A stretch of DNA of 7,520 nt from Candidatus Enterococcus ferrettii (GCF_017377655.1 NZ_JAFREL010000095.1:1-7520), one strand, 5' to 3'. Counted from the first letter of the stretch, positions 1 to 5,325 are shown. Translations and numbers: made by a program. Notes: a model not told the origin generated them from the letters alone.

Positions 1-24
1 CTTGTTTTTCGCAGAAACAATACA

Positions 25-41
25 GGTTCTGTTACAAAGAT
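25..41 (+). repeat. IS6-family-like terminal repeat remnant (left-type)
   Basis: Reads GGTTCTGTTACAAAGAT, very close to the outer end shared by IS6-family elements such as IS1216 (GGTTCTGTTGCAAAGTTT, from memory). No transposase ORF follows it, so it is at most a relic or a deletion scar. Sequences of the opposite orientation occur at 521-537 and 683-699. I see no matching 8-bp target duplication next to any of them. Confidence 0.45.
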
Positions 42-100
42 TCTTAACAAGCTCATATTTAGGTTAAAAGGAAAACAGTACTATTAATATTGTGTGATTG

Positions 101-115
101 ACACAAACGGATTAA
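101..115 (+). repeat. Third, short copy of the start of the 87-bp repeat
   Basis: ACACAAACGGATTAA is identical to 2454-2468, which is inside the first part of repeat A (2451-2537). The following bases (TTTTAGTTAGTTGGCT) are only loosely similar, and the CTCTATCCCTTGCGG half of the repeat is absent here. It is either a truncated copy of the same repeat or a shared binding motif. Confidence 0.4.
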
Positions 116-165
116 TTTTAGTTAGTTGGCTACAAAAAACTGATACATAAGCTGCACATACATTC

Positions 166-459
166 TTGAAACGGCTGAAGAAACAATTCATAGAACCATA
201 CGTTCTAATAACCGAGACAGCCATCTCTATTAGTAATACTTTAAAAAATAAAAAAAGTCTCCTATACTACGACAGACTGCTGAATACTCTCCAATACTTG
301 GACGAGTATGATCCTCCCCAAATTAAGCGTCGGAGTAAATTTTACCAAGATATTCGAACAGCTTTGTCTACGTTTGAGGGTCTTGGAAACTCTTCAAGGA
401 GTATACAAAAAGCCAAAAAGACGAAACTCTTTTTGGCTTTTCAGTCTGTACAGAAGTAA
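166..459 (+). CDS. Hypothetical 97-codon ORF, probably a gene remnant with an altered 3' end
   Basis: I do not recognise this protein. It would be a basic, mostly helical, soluble protein with no signal peptide or membrane segment; residues 10-70 look like ordinary protein sequence (for example YYDRLLNTLQYLDEYD). The start is TTG with no convincing ribosome binding site, and the frame is closed just upstream by a TAA at 148-150. A perfect 13-bp-arm terminator hairpin (408-441) lies inside the last 20 codons, and the C-terminal residues (SIQKAKKTKLFLAFQSVQK) simply spell that hairpin. A real gene would be expected to stop before it; a TGA in another frame at 375-377 would do so, suggesting a frameshift. 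The size and a position on a plasmid would fit a bacteriocin immunity protein, but I see no motif that supports this. Confidence 0.3.
   Translation: MKRLKKQFIEPYVLITETAISISNTLKNKKSLLYYDRLLNTLQYLDEYDPPQIKRRSKFYQDIRTALSTFEGLGNSSRSIQKAKKTKLFLAFQSVQK
408..441. terminator. Rho-independent terminator, both strands
   Basis: Perfect 13-bp arms AAAAGCCAAAAAG (408-420) and CTTTTTGGCTTTT (429-441) around an 8-nt loop. T runs end the hairpin on both strands, so it can work in either direction. It lies inside the 97-codon ORF, which argues that the annotated end of that ORF is not original. Confidence 0.75.
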
Positions 460-520
460 AGATGTTAGTAGAATTTCCTGCCTACTCTATCGTCAAGAAT
501 ATACAAGTACGACTTATTTT

Positions 521-537
521 TAACTTTGCAACAGAAC
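521..537 (-). repeat. IS6-family-like terminal repeat remnant (right-type)
   Basis: TAACTTTGCAACAGAAC is the inverted form of the IS6-type end (read on the minus strand GTTCTGTTGCAAAGTTA) and matches the sequence at 25-41 in about 14 of 17 positions. The 480 bp between the two do not encode a transposase, so this is not an intact IS. Confidence 0.45.
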
Positions 538-843
538 TGCATTTTGGATATCGCATGATGGGAATATTTTATTGGTTAATTCACACGTTCCTGTTTAAAA
601 TGGGTAACGACACAAGTTCTTTTGATGGGAACTGATGATTTAAGAGGTAAAGGCGTGTCAGAGTAATCCATTACCTCGTGTGTAACTCTGCAACAGAGAG
701 AAGTTATAGTGATGAATACTCTACTTGTTCTTTCGTTGGAATTTCAGATATTCTTCCACTGGAAAAATCGAAGATCATTTGTGAAACTTCTATTTATATT
801 GCAGTAATAGCACTAGGATCTATCCTGTGCTGTTTCAATTATC
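538..843. other. Gene-free stretch with a further IS6-like end at 683-699
   Basis: No ORF here has a credible start site or protein-like composition. TAACTCTGCAACAGAGA at 683-699 matches the 521-537 repeat in 14 of 17 positions and in the same orientation, and it contains the palindrome CTCTG-CAA-CAGAG. The stretch looks like decayed mobile-element flanking DNA. Confidence 0.35.
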
Positions 844-978
844 CTAGCCTGCATTACGCTCTGCTAAATATAATGCGTTAAATGCACTCAATGTTGACTG
901 TGCAGATACCAATCCTTTCTGTTTGGATAACGTTTTCAATCCAATTCCAGCAAAAGCAGCATTGCTGGATGCTGTCAT
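844..978 (-). pseudogene. Short minus-strand coding remnant
   Basis: A 44-codon frame (ATG at 978-976, TAG at 846-844) has protein-like composition, with stretches such as GIGLKTLSKQKGLVSAQSTL and SAFNALYLAERNAG. The same frame stays open upstream to about 1040, adding roughly 20 codons, and there is no ribosome binding site in front of the ATG. It reads like the surviving end of a longer gene. I do not recognise the family. Confidence 0.25.
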
Positions 979-1254
979 GAGAGTCCTATTTTTAATTATT
1001 CTGAAAGAAAGGGTAACTAGAGTTAGACGTGGTCCACTTGTAAAAAAATGATTGATAAATCATTCATTTTTTTAGCGATAAAATCCGTTCCTCATTAACA
1101 CCCTACCTGCTTAATAATAAAATAGTACCCAACAGTTATTTCCTTCCTTCTATTTTTTTGTTATAAATCTATACTTGGTACAGCACAAAAATTCCGAATT
1201 AACTAAAACTTTTTATATCCCATTCAATAGTTCTCGTCAAAGCACTTCACCTCT
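979..1254. other. AT-rich stretch without a gene; hairpin at 1042-1073
   Basis: No supported coding sequence. AAAAAAATG (1042-1050) can pair with CATTTTTTT (1065-1073) in a 9-bp stem. Inside, AATGATT (1047-1053) and AATCATT (1058-1064) form a competing 7-bp stem. With A and T runs on both sides this could act as a weak bidirectional terminator, but GC content in the stem is very low. Confidence 0.35.
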
Positions 1255-1485
1255 TTGTTGAAGCTAGAATACCGCACATTTTTGGGTAAAATTAGGGATT
1301 TTATGACGGATATTCCGACAAATGTTTTTGTTTTCTATGTTAAGAATCAGAACAGAAAAAGAGAAATAGTTATTTTCAGTAAAAAAAAGCTGTCCAAATT
1401 AATTGAGCAACTAATAAAAGTTGATTCCTATTGGATCAACTTTTATAGCTATCTATCTCAACTATGGAAGCCTCTATTGTTTTAA
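1255..1485 (+). CDS. Doubtful 76-codon ORF
   Basis: TTG start without a ribosome binding site. The product is lysine-rich, for example KKKLSKLIEQLIKVDSYW, with no recognisable domain. A hairpin with 11-bp perfect arms (1415-1445) lies inside the last third, so the real 3' end of whatever gene was here probably lay upstream of it. Listed only because codons 10-55 look more protein-like than chance; it may be a fragment or not coding at all. Confidence 0.15.
   Translation: MLKLEYRTFLGKIRDFMTDIPTNVFVFYVKNQNRKREIVIFSKKKLSKLIEQLIKVDSYWINFYSYLSQLWKPLLF
1415..1445. terminator. Hairpin, probable terminator
   Basis: TAAAAGTTGAT (1415-1425) and ATCAACTTTTA (1435-1445) form an 11-bp perfect stem with a 9-nt loop, with short T runs at the base on either strand. 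It could end a transcript coming from either side. Confidence 0.5.
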
Positions 1486-1617
1486 ATGCTTGGAAATTTA
1501 TGTATTCACGTTTCAAAATTGAGTGCAACCGCTATTTTCTGTATGGATGTTCCAGTGATCCCGTATACGACACGATCGATCGAGATCAGTAAAGCAACGG
1601 CTGCCGGTGATGCTTAG
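1486..1617 (+). pseudogene. 43-codon remnant, end resembles a ParA-type ATPase
   Basis: The frame ATG 1486 to TAG 1615-1617 ends with DVPVIPYTTRSIEISKATAA. A hydrophobic strand followed by a proline, an arginine and a short helix resembles the C-terminal third of plasmid ParA/Soj-type partition ATPases, in which a strand of this kind precedes an 'R-S/x-E-x-x-K/A' helix. No Walker motifs are present, there is no ribosome binding site, and the first 20 codons do not look like ParA. I infer a scrap of a partition gene next to the par toxin locus. This rests on memory of the family and is weak. Confidence 0.25.
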
Positions 1618-1640
1618 TACCAGACAAATAATGGGAATAA

Positions 1641-1659
1641 TAATATCGCAAAAGAAATA
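1641..1659 (+). repeat. 19-bp direct repeat, copy 1
   Basis: TAATATCGCAAAAGAAATA is found again without change at 5307-5325. In both places it sits roughly 100-160 bp upstream of a promoter (the antitoxin RNA here, the recombinase there). Its role is unknown; it may mark copied or recombined DNA. Confidence 0.5.
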
Positions 1660-1720
1660 TTTTAAAATAAACTTTCAGCAAGTAAGGATTGCTACCTCTT
1701 CCTGATAAGCAAATTGCCAA

Positions 1721-1750
1721 CTGGCATTTCTTTATAAATCATGCTATAAT
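1721..1750 (+). promoter_or_regulatory. Promoter of the antitoxin RNA (RNA II)
   Basis: The -10 box TATAAT (1745-1750) is preceded by TGC, an extended -10. The -35 candidate is CTGGCA (1721-1726), 18 bp upstream. Transcription would start near 1757, giving a short RNA that ends at the shared terminator. A strong promoter is expected for the antitoxin of this system. Confidence 0.7.
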
Positions 1751-1760
1751 AAACCTGCGA

Positions 1761-1775
1761 AACGACAGTATATGA
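1761..1775 (+). repeat. Antitoxin direct repeat b (partner 1961-1975)
   Basis: AACGACAGTATATGA here and AACGACAATATATGA at 1961-1975, one mismatch in 15, exactly 200 bp apart. The second copy lies in the first codons of the toxin, so RNA II can pair with RNA I there. It corresponds to one of the two direct repeats of the pAD1-type par locus. Confidence 0.75.
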
Positions 1776-1782
1776 ACTGCAT

Positions 1783-1790
1783 TGCAACAC
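1783..1790 (+). repeat. Antitoxin direct repeat a (partner 1984-1991)
   Basis: TGCAACAC here and at 1984-1991, directly in front of the toxin GTG. Pairing over this second repeat would cover the translation start, the known mode of action of Fst-family antitoxins. Confidence 0.7.
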
Positions 1791-1830
1791 AAAAGCCAAC
1801 CCTATTGCGAGTAGGGCTGGCTTTTTTTTA
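1791..1830. terminator. Bidirectional terminator shared by RNA I and RNA II
   Basis: AAAAGCCAACCCTA (1791-1804) pairs with TAGGGCTGGCTTTT (1812-1825) around a 7-nt loop. There is one mismatch in RNA II, which becomes a G-U wobble in RNA I. A run of eight T follows on the plus strand and of four T on the minus strand. In this family both RNAs end here and first contact each other through this loop. Confidence 0.85.
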
Positions 1831-1875
1831 CGCTCGTTGCGACCACGAACGTGTGGGCTAGATAGCAGACTTGCG

Positions 1876-1983
1876 CTATCGATCGTTGTCTTTGTCCTTC
1901 TCATCTAGCCAATGAGAAAATAGCTCTATAGCTATGCCAACAACAATTGGCGCAACGATCAACGACAATATATGATCAAACAC
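1876..1983 (-). CDS. fst: Fst-family type I toxin peptide
   Basis: A 35-aa peptide with a short polar N-terminus, one membrane segment (about residues 5-24, core SLIVAPIVVGIAIELFSHWL) and a charged tail DEKDKDNDR. This is the classic Fst/Ldr pattern: the AP-I/V-hydrophobic-G core followed by a W-L-D turn and a charged end, as in the pAD1 toxin. Fst peptides insert into the membrane and kill plasmid-free daughter cells when the unstable antitoxin RNA is lost. The start is GTG, with GAGGGGG seven bases upstream as ribosome binding site. CCCC at 2004-2001 can pair with GGGG at 1994-1991 and hide that site, the same translational brake known for fst mRNA. The length matches the family (about 30-35 aa). 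The gene is too short for ordinary ORF calling. Confidence 0.9.
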   Translation of the reverse strand: MFDHILSLIVAPIVVGIAIELFSHWLDEKDKDNDR

Positions 1984-2020
1984 TGCAACACCCCCTCTCA
2001 GGGGCAAGCTGCCAAAGAGT

Positions 2021-2029
2021 ATTATACCA
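2021..2029 (-). promoter_or_regulatory. Promoter of the toxin mRNA
   Basis: On the minus strand TGGTATAAT forms a perfect -10 box with the TGn extension. No good -35 hexamer lies at the right distance, so the promoter probably depends on the extended -10. The start would be near 2014. Confidence 0.65.
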
Positions 2030-2119
2030 TTTTAAGATCTAATATGTGGGCCCATACTTATTGTTGCTATGACCTTAGGATACAAATTTGTGACAATTTT
2101 TATTTCACTAGAATGTCCA

Positions 2120-2169
2120 TTTTTTTTTTTTTTTGCTATAGATTTGACTAGTCTGTATAATTAAGTCAA
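2120..2169 (+). promoter_or_regulatory. T15 tract, promoter and inverted repeat before the 33-aa peptide gene
   Basis: A run of 15 T (2120-2134) runs into a -35 box TTGCTA (2133-2138). Exactly 17 bp later is a perfect -10 box TATAAT (2156-2161). TTGACT (2144-2149) and AGTCAA (2164-2169) form an inverted repeat around the -10 box, a possible operator. The homopolymer could act as an UP element, or vary in length and so change expression. Confidence 0.6.
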
Positions 2170-2206
2170 GGCTAAAATATAATATTGGCCAAGGAGGCAG
2201 AAAGGA

Positions 2207-2308
2207 GTGAAAGAACTATTTCAATATATTATTAGTTTTAATACTGCGGGTGCAGTTGGTTTATTTTTGATGGTTGTTGGTAGTATTTGGAACAATCACA
2301 AAAAATAA
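2207..2308 (+). CDS. 33-aa hydrophobic peptide, function unknown
   Basis: GTG start, with AAGGAGG at 2191-2197 nine bases upstream, an excellent ribosome binding site, and a well-formed promoter at 2133-2161. The product has a short polar start (KELFQY), one hydrophobic segment (about residues 7-27, containing NTAGAVGLFLMVVGSIW) and a basic end NNHKK. This is the layout of a small single-span membrane peptide: type I toxin, holin-like peptide, leaderless bacteriocin or other regulator. It lacks the Fst core seen in the neighbouring toxin, and I do not recognise its family. A broken lipoprotein gene begins 24 bp downstream and was probably in the same operon. There is no sign of an antisense RNA promoter within the gene that I can defend. 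Confidence 0.6.
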   Translation: MKELFQYIISFNTAGAVGLFLMVVGSIWNNHKK

Positions 2309-2332
2309 TACATAAAGAAAAGAGGAATTGCT

Positions 2333-2482
2333 TTGAAAAAAAGTAATTGAGAAAGTGGATAGCACGGAAACATTGTTGTTTGCTTTTTTATTTTCCCTTT
2401 TTTACTAGGATGTAATCAACTGAAGACACTTCAGATAACCATTTATGAATGTAACACAAACGGATTAAGTTACGTTCGCTAA
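2333..2482 (+). pseudogene. Broken lipoprotein gene start
   Basis: A TTG start with AGAGGA seven bases upstream begins KKSN and then meets in-frame stops at 2348-2350 (TGA) and 2360-2362 (TAG). The same frame continues as GNIVVCFFIFPFLLGCNQLK, which is a lipoprotein signal peptide: basic N-terminus, hydrophobic core and an LLGC lipobox. After about 15 more codons the frame runs into the 87-bp repeat that begins at 2451, and it ends at TAA 2480-2482. The gene is therefore damaged by two stops and probably cut short by the repeat. Its function cannot be read from what remains. Confidence 0.5.
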
Positions 2483-2537
2483 AATAGCTCTATCCCTTGC
2501 GGCTCTGAGGAAAATTCATTTTCCTTATGGTCGCTTT
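2451..2537 (+). repeat. 87-bp direct repeat, copy A
   Basis: Aligns without gaps to copy B (4642-4728) with about 73 of 87 positions identical by hand count. The right 51 bp are the best conserved (47 of 51), from GCTCTATCCCTTGCGG to TATGGTCGCTTT. The left end GTAAC...GTTAC is a decayed form of the palindrome seen intact in copy B. AGGAAAA-TTCA-TTTTCCT (2508-2525) is a perfect small hairpin. Copies A and B bracket the LysR/EamA pair. Confidence 0.7.
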
Positions 2538-2649
2538 GTCACTTCTGGATTTAAATGGCGGATTTATTCTACTTATATATAACTATATGAAAATTTTACA
2601 GACTGATTACAAACATACAAAATTACAACTTGTTTTTTTCAGTGAAAAA
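2538..2649. other. Spacer downstream of the LysR gene
   Basis: AT-rich, without an ORF or a convincing terminator for the minus-strand regulator gene. Only weak A/T complementarity is visible near 2616-2635. Confidence 0.3.
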
Positions 2650-3518
2650 TTACTTTAATGAACCAACATGCTTCAAAATGAAATCGATAAAATATTGACT
2701 GGCTATAGGTAGACTGTGTCGATCTTTATACCCTAATCCGATTGTTCGAGTAATCCGGGGTACAGTTGGTCGAGCAGTAATGTTGAAATCCATACGTTGT
2801 AAAATTAATTCCGCTAGTACACTCACACCCAGCCCGGCTTCGATCATTGTCATGATGGCATAATCATCATGAAGAGTCAATTTGGTATCCATCGTTAAGC
2901 CTTCCTTCTGAAAAGCAATAAGTGGTTCACTGTAATGACCTTCTTCCAGCAAGATGAAAGGCTCTCTTGCTAATAGTGATAAGGGTATCTCAGACATTGT
3001 GGCTAACGGATGGTTCTCAGCAAGCACTGCTAGCATTCTCCCTGATTTCAAAGGGAGTGTATCAATATCCTGAGCAGAATCCGGGGAGATAAAACCAAAA
3101 TCTACAGTGCCTAGTTTAATCCATTCCTCAATCGAGCTGTAGTCACCCTGATGAAATACAAATTGAACATTCGAGTATATTTTTTGAAATTCTTTGATTA
3201 ATTGCGGTAACCAATAACACGTGATACTTGAAATCGTTCCAATACGGATAACACCAGACTCTAATCCCTTTATTTCATTACATTTTTCAATGAAAAGCTG
3301 ATATTGATAATTTGCTTGCTTTAAGTAAGGGTACAATTTTTTCCCTTCGGACGTTAATCTAGCTCCGTGACGAGAACGATGAATCAGTTTAATTGCTAGC
3401 TCATTCTCCAGAGATAGGATCATTTGACTAACTGCCGACTGGGTATAACCTAGCGCAGTGGCAGCTTTAGAAAAGCTACCCAGTTCTACTACTTTTGTAA
3501 TGCGCAAAGTTTATTCAA
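2650..3518 (-). pseudogene. LysR-family transcriptional regulator, frameshifted near the start
   Basis: The protein shows the full LysR layout: an N-terminal helix-turn-helix (VVELGSFSKAATALGYTQSA, then VSQMILSLENELAIKLIHRS) and a substrate-binding domain from about residue 85 (GVIRIGTISSITCYWLPQLI) to the end, about 285 residues. The frame that carries the domain can only start at TTG 3507, which is 21 bp from the nearest ribosome binding site and gives an odd N-terminus (MRITK). AAGGAG at 3534-3529 instead points to TTG 3518, which reads MNKLCALQK and then hits TAG TAG in place of VVELG. One extra A in the AAAA run (3496-3493) would restore MNKLCALQKVVELGSF, the normal LysR beginning. It is most likely a natural one-base deletion, though a sequencing error in the run is possible. 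The gene is divergent from the permease it presumably controlled. Confidence 0.85.
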
Positions 3519-3649
3519 AATATTAATTCTCCTTATACTAATATTAGAAATATTTGTTTTACTTATATAATATCGAAAAGGTATACTAATTGCAATAACC
3601 ACAATAACTTGAAGATTTATGTAAAAAGGCATTCATAAAGGGGAGAATA
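3519..3649. promoter_or_regulatory. Divergent control region between LysR and EamA genes
   Basis: For the minus-strand regulator, TTGCAA (3595-3590) and TATTAT (3572-3567) are 17 bp apart, a good promoter. For the permease, TATACT (3582-3587) or TATAAT (3566-3571) could be the -10 box, but no good -35 is visible, as expected for an activator-dependent promoter. TATACTAAT occurs twice in direct orientation (3534-3542 and 3582-3590), and CTAATATTAG (3538-3547) is a perfect palindrome; these are candidate LysR binding sites. The permease ribosome binding site is AAAGGGGAG (3637-3645), 4 bp before its ATG. Confidence 0.55.
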
Positions 3650-4522
3650 ATGGATAAAAGATTTGCGTTTTTTTTGATGATAACTGTTTCACTGGCATGG
3701 GGATCTTCTTACCTTTTGATGAAGATTGGTCTGAAAGGATTAGAGCCATTTAACTTAATTGGCTTAAGATTTGGTATTGCTTTTTTTGTGATGTATTGTA
3801 TATTTCGAAAAAAATTGACAGGTTGGACTATAAGCGTGATTAAATAAGGGATTTTGATGGGCTTATTATTATTTCCTGTTTTCATAGGGTTAGTATTTGG
3901 TGTAAAACATACATCAGCTTCAACAGCAGGATTTTTAGCTAGTACAACGGTGATTCTAGTTCCTATTTTCGAAGGGATTCTATTGAAAAAGTTACCTCAT
4001 TACTCGATAGTGATTAGCACAATTATTGCTACTGTTGGGTTATATTTGATTACTATTCAAGAAGATATAAAATTAGATCTTGGAGTCCCCTTTTGTTTAG
4101 GTGCTGCTACTTGTTATGCAATCTATATTATCTTTGTAGGTAAGATCACTAAATTTTTCCCTCAAAACCAGATATTTTCCATGAGCATTATTCAGCTAGG
4201 CGTCGTTTCTGTTTTAGGCTGGATTGCCTCAGCAATTTATGAAAAGCCAACGATCCCAACAGAAAAGAATCAAATAATTGCAGTCGTGTTATTGGGAATA
4301 ATATGTAGTGCTTATGGTTTTGTAGCACAACCAATTGCTCAAAAGGAGCTAAAACCAAGTGAAGTAGGAATTATTTTTTCATTAGAGCCCATTTTCTCAG
4401 CAGGTCTCTCATTTATTATTTTAGGAGAAATTCTCAGTTCGAGAGAAATACTTGGTGCTTGTTTGATCTTGAGTGGCGTAATCAGTTCACAAACATTACC
4501 ACATCTTCAGTCTTCAGATTAG
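3650..4522 (+). pseudogene. EamA/DMT-family membrane transporter, interrupted by an in-frame stop
   Basis: Read through the stop, this is a 290-codon permease of the drug/metabolite transporter superfamily with two EamA halves, the usual length and about ten membrane segments. Typical motifs are SLAWGSSYLLMKIGL near the start, the TSASTAGFLASTTVILVPIF stretch around residues 85-105, and FSLEPIFSAGLSFIILGE near the end, followed by GACLILSGV. Codon 66 (3845-3847) is TAA, with both halves in the same frame, so one base change (for example from TAT or TAC) explains it. AAGGGA (3846-3851), just before ATG 3857, might allow restart and a 220-aa C-terminal piece, but that would lack the first two membrane segments. 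Such permeases export amino acids or metabolites; the substrate cannot be told. The divergent LysR gene is broken too. Confidence 0.88.
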
Positions 4523-4641
4523 AGCTTCCTCGAAAGAATCTTAGTAAATATTATGAGAAGGAGTATATAATTGATGTTAGCGTCCAGCAAATCACCAAAA
4601 AACCTATGTTCGAAAAAATGGTGAATTATGATCTGACGAAA
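4523..4641. other. Stretch after the permease without a supported gene
   Basis: An open frame passes through here into the repeat (residues such as VQQITKKPMFEKMVNYDLTK), but it begins inside the permease in another frame and has no usable start in this stretch. It may hold the tail of a lost gene; nothing is recognisable. Confidence 0.25.
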
Positions 4642-4728
4642 GTAACACAATCCGATTGTGTTACATTGGCAAATAGTGCTCTATCCCTTGCGGATCTAAG
4701 GAAAATTCTTTTTTCTTATGGTCGCTTT
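4642..4728 (+). repeat. 87-bp direct repeat, copy B, with a perfect palindrome
   Basis: Same orientation as copy A (2451-2537), ungapped, about 84% identical. Its left end is a perfect palindrome, GTAACACAA (4642-4650) and TTGTGTTAC (4656-4664), with a 5-bp centre. That form suits a dimeric protein such as a repressor or recombinase, or a small RNA hairpin. The right part contains the conserved CTCTATCCCTTGCGG block and ends in a T run. The distance from A to B is about 2.19 kb and contains only the LysR/EamA pair. Confidence 0.7.
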
Positions 4729-4952
4729 TTTATTCGCACGTTTTGAACGCAACATAACCTATGCTGCGGCGTATTTTTGTTACCTTTACACGATTGTATT
4801 CAAACCTATGAAAAAATTGATAAGGCCCTCCTTCTCTGTCATAGATTATTGAATACATGAGTACTTAATGATATTGGGTTTATTATGTTGAATAATGTTC
4901 ATTAAACATCAAAGTACTTTGGAGCGTTTGGAAAAACTGAACAAAATCATAG
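4729..4952. other. Gene-free stretch
   Basis: No ORF on either strand with a start site and protein-like composition. The sequence is AT-rich and has two AAGTACTT-like motifs (near 4859 and 4912) but no clear structure. Confidence 0.3.
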
Positions 4953-5007
4953 TGATACTCAGTTTCTTTCCCTGCAGCAGCGACCGGTTTGACTTTTCGA
5001 GTATCAT

Positions 5008-5208
5008 TTATAATTTCGAACAAATCCTAAGCTGAGTGATTCCCAATTTTTTGTCTGCAGTTAACCTGGCCAAAATTTTTCGAGTATCATGAGAGTGATA
5101 TCCACTTTTACCAGGAGTAGATTTGGCTGGTGGAACTAATTGAGTATCAACAACGATACTCAATATCCCATCAGGATCTCCGGCAGCGATCAAAACTTCG
5201 AGTATCAT
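5008..5208 (-). other. Doubtful 66-codon minus-strand frame across the GATACTC cluster
   Basis: ATG at 5208-5206 to TAA at 5010-5008, reading for example LIAAGDPDGILSIVVDTQLV and ILARLTADKKLGITQL. The composition is protein-like, but there is no ribosome binding site, the start codon is part of a repeated ATGATACTCGAA motif, and I recognise no family. It may be the tail of an old gene that the repeats now overlie. Confidence 0.2.
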
Positions 5209-5306
5209 TGACGATGCGTAACAAAATACCAGATTGTGGGACTCAGTTTTCCAACACCGGACAAGTAATAGCAGTAAAGAAATGGGCAATCGATTAGAAG
5301 AAGTAT

Positions 5307-5325
5307 TAATATCGCAAAAGAAATA
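5307..5325 (+). repeat. 19-bp direct repeat, copy 2
   Basis: Identical to 1641-1659. It lies about 100 bp upstream of the recombinase promoter. Confidence 0.5.

Larger units (their letters stand above)
1757..1830 (+). ncRNA. Antitoxin RNA (RNA II) of the Fst-type par locus
   Basis: A short, about 70-nt non-coding transcript is predicted from the promoter at 1721-1750 to the T run after the terminator hairpin (1791-1825). In the Fst family, RNA II is transcribed toward the toxin gene, shares a bidirectional terminator with the toxin mRNA (RNA I), and carries two repeats that pair with RNA I at the toxin start region, blocking translation. All these parts are visible: repeat 1761-1775 matches 1961-1975, and 1783-1790 matches 1984-1991, both in direct orientation on the plus strand and so complementary to RNA I. 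The start and end are predicted, not measured. Confidence 0.8.
1790..2014 (-). ncRNA. Toxin mRNA (RNA I) of the Fst-type par locus
   Basis: Predicted transcript of about 225 nt from the minus-strand promoter at 2021-2029 to the shared terminator. It carries an upstream hairpin that hides the ribosome binding site, the toxin gene, and about 80 nt of 3' region before the terminator. Its size and order match the roughly 210-nt RNA I of pAD1. A second small hairpin (GGCA-agc-TGCC, 2003-2013) overlaps the first near the 5' end, so the two may be alternatives. Confidence 0.7.

Noticed and set aside
25..537. Intact IS6-family insertion sequence
   Set aside because: No transposase frame and no target duplication; only the ends resemble IS6 elements.
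678..881. Plus-strand 67-codon ORF
   Set aside because: No start signal, cysteine- and serine-rich random composition, and it overlaps an IS6-like end and a more protein-like frame on the other strand.
1692..1904. Minus-strand 70-codon ORF
   Set aside because: It overlaps the toxin mRNA's 3' half, the shared terminator and the antitoxin RNA, and has no ribosome binding site; it is a by-product of those RNAs.
2355..2408. Sex-pheromone-like octapeptide LFSLF upstream of the lipobox
   Set aside because: On careful reading, the frame that gives AFLFSLF ends in TAG before the Cys; the lipobox lies in another frame with IFPFLLGC, which is not close to cAD1.
4459..4746. Plus-strand 95-codon ORF
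   Set aside because: It begins inside the permease in another frame and reads through the 87-bp repeat and its palindrome.
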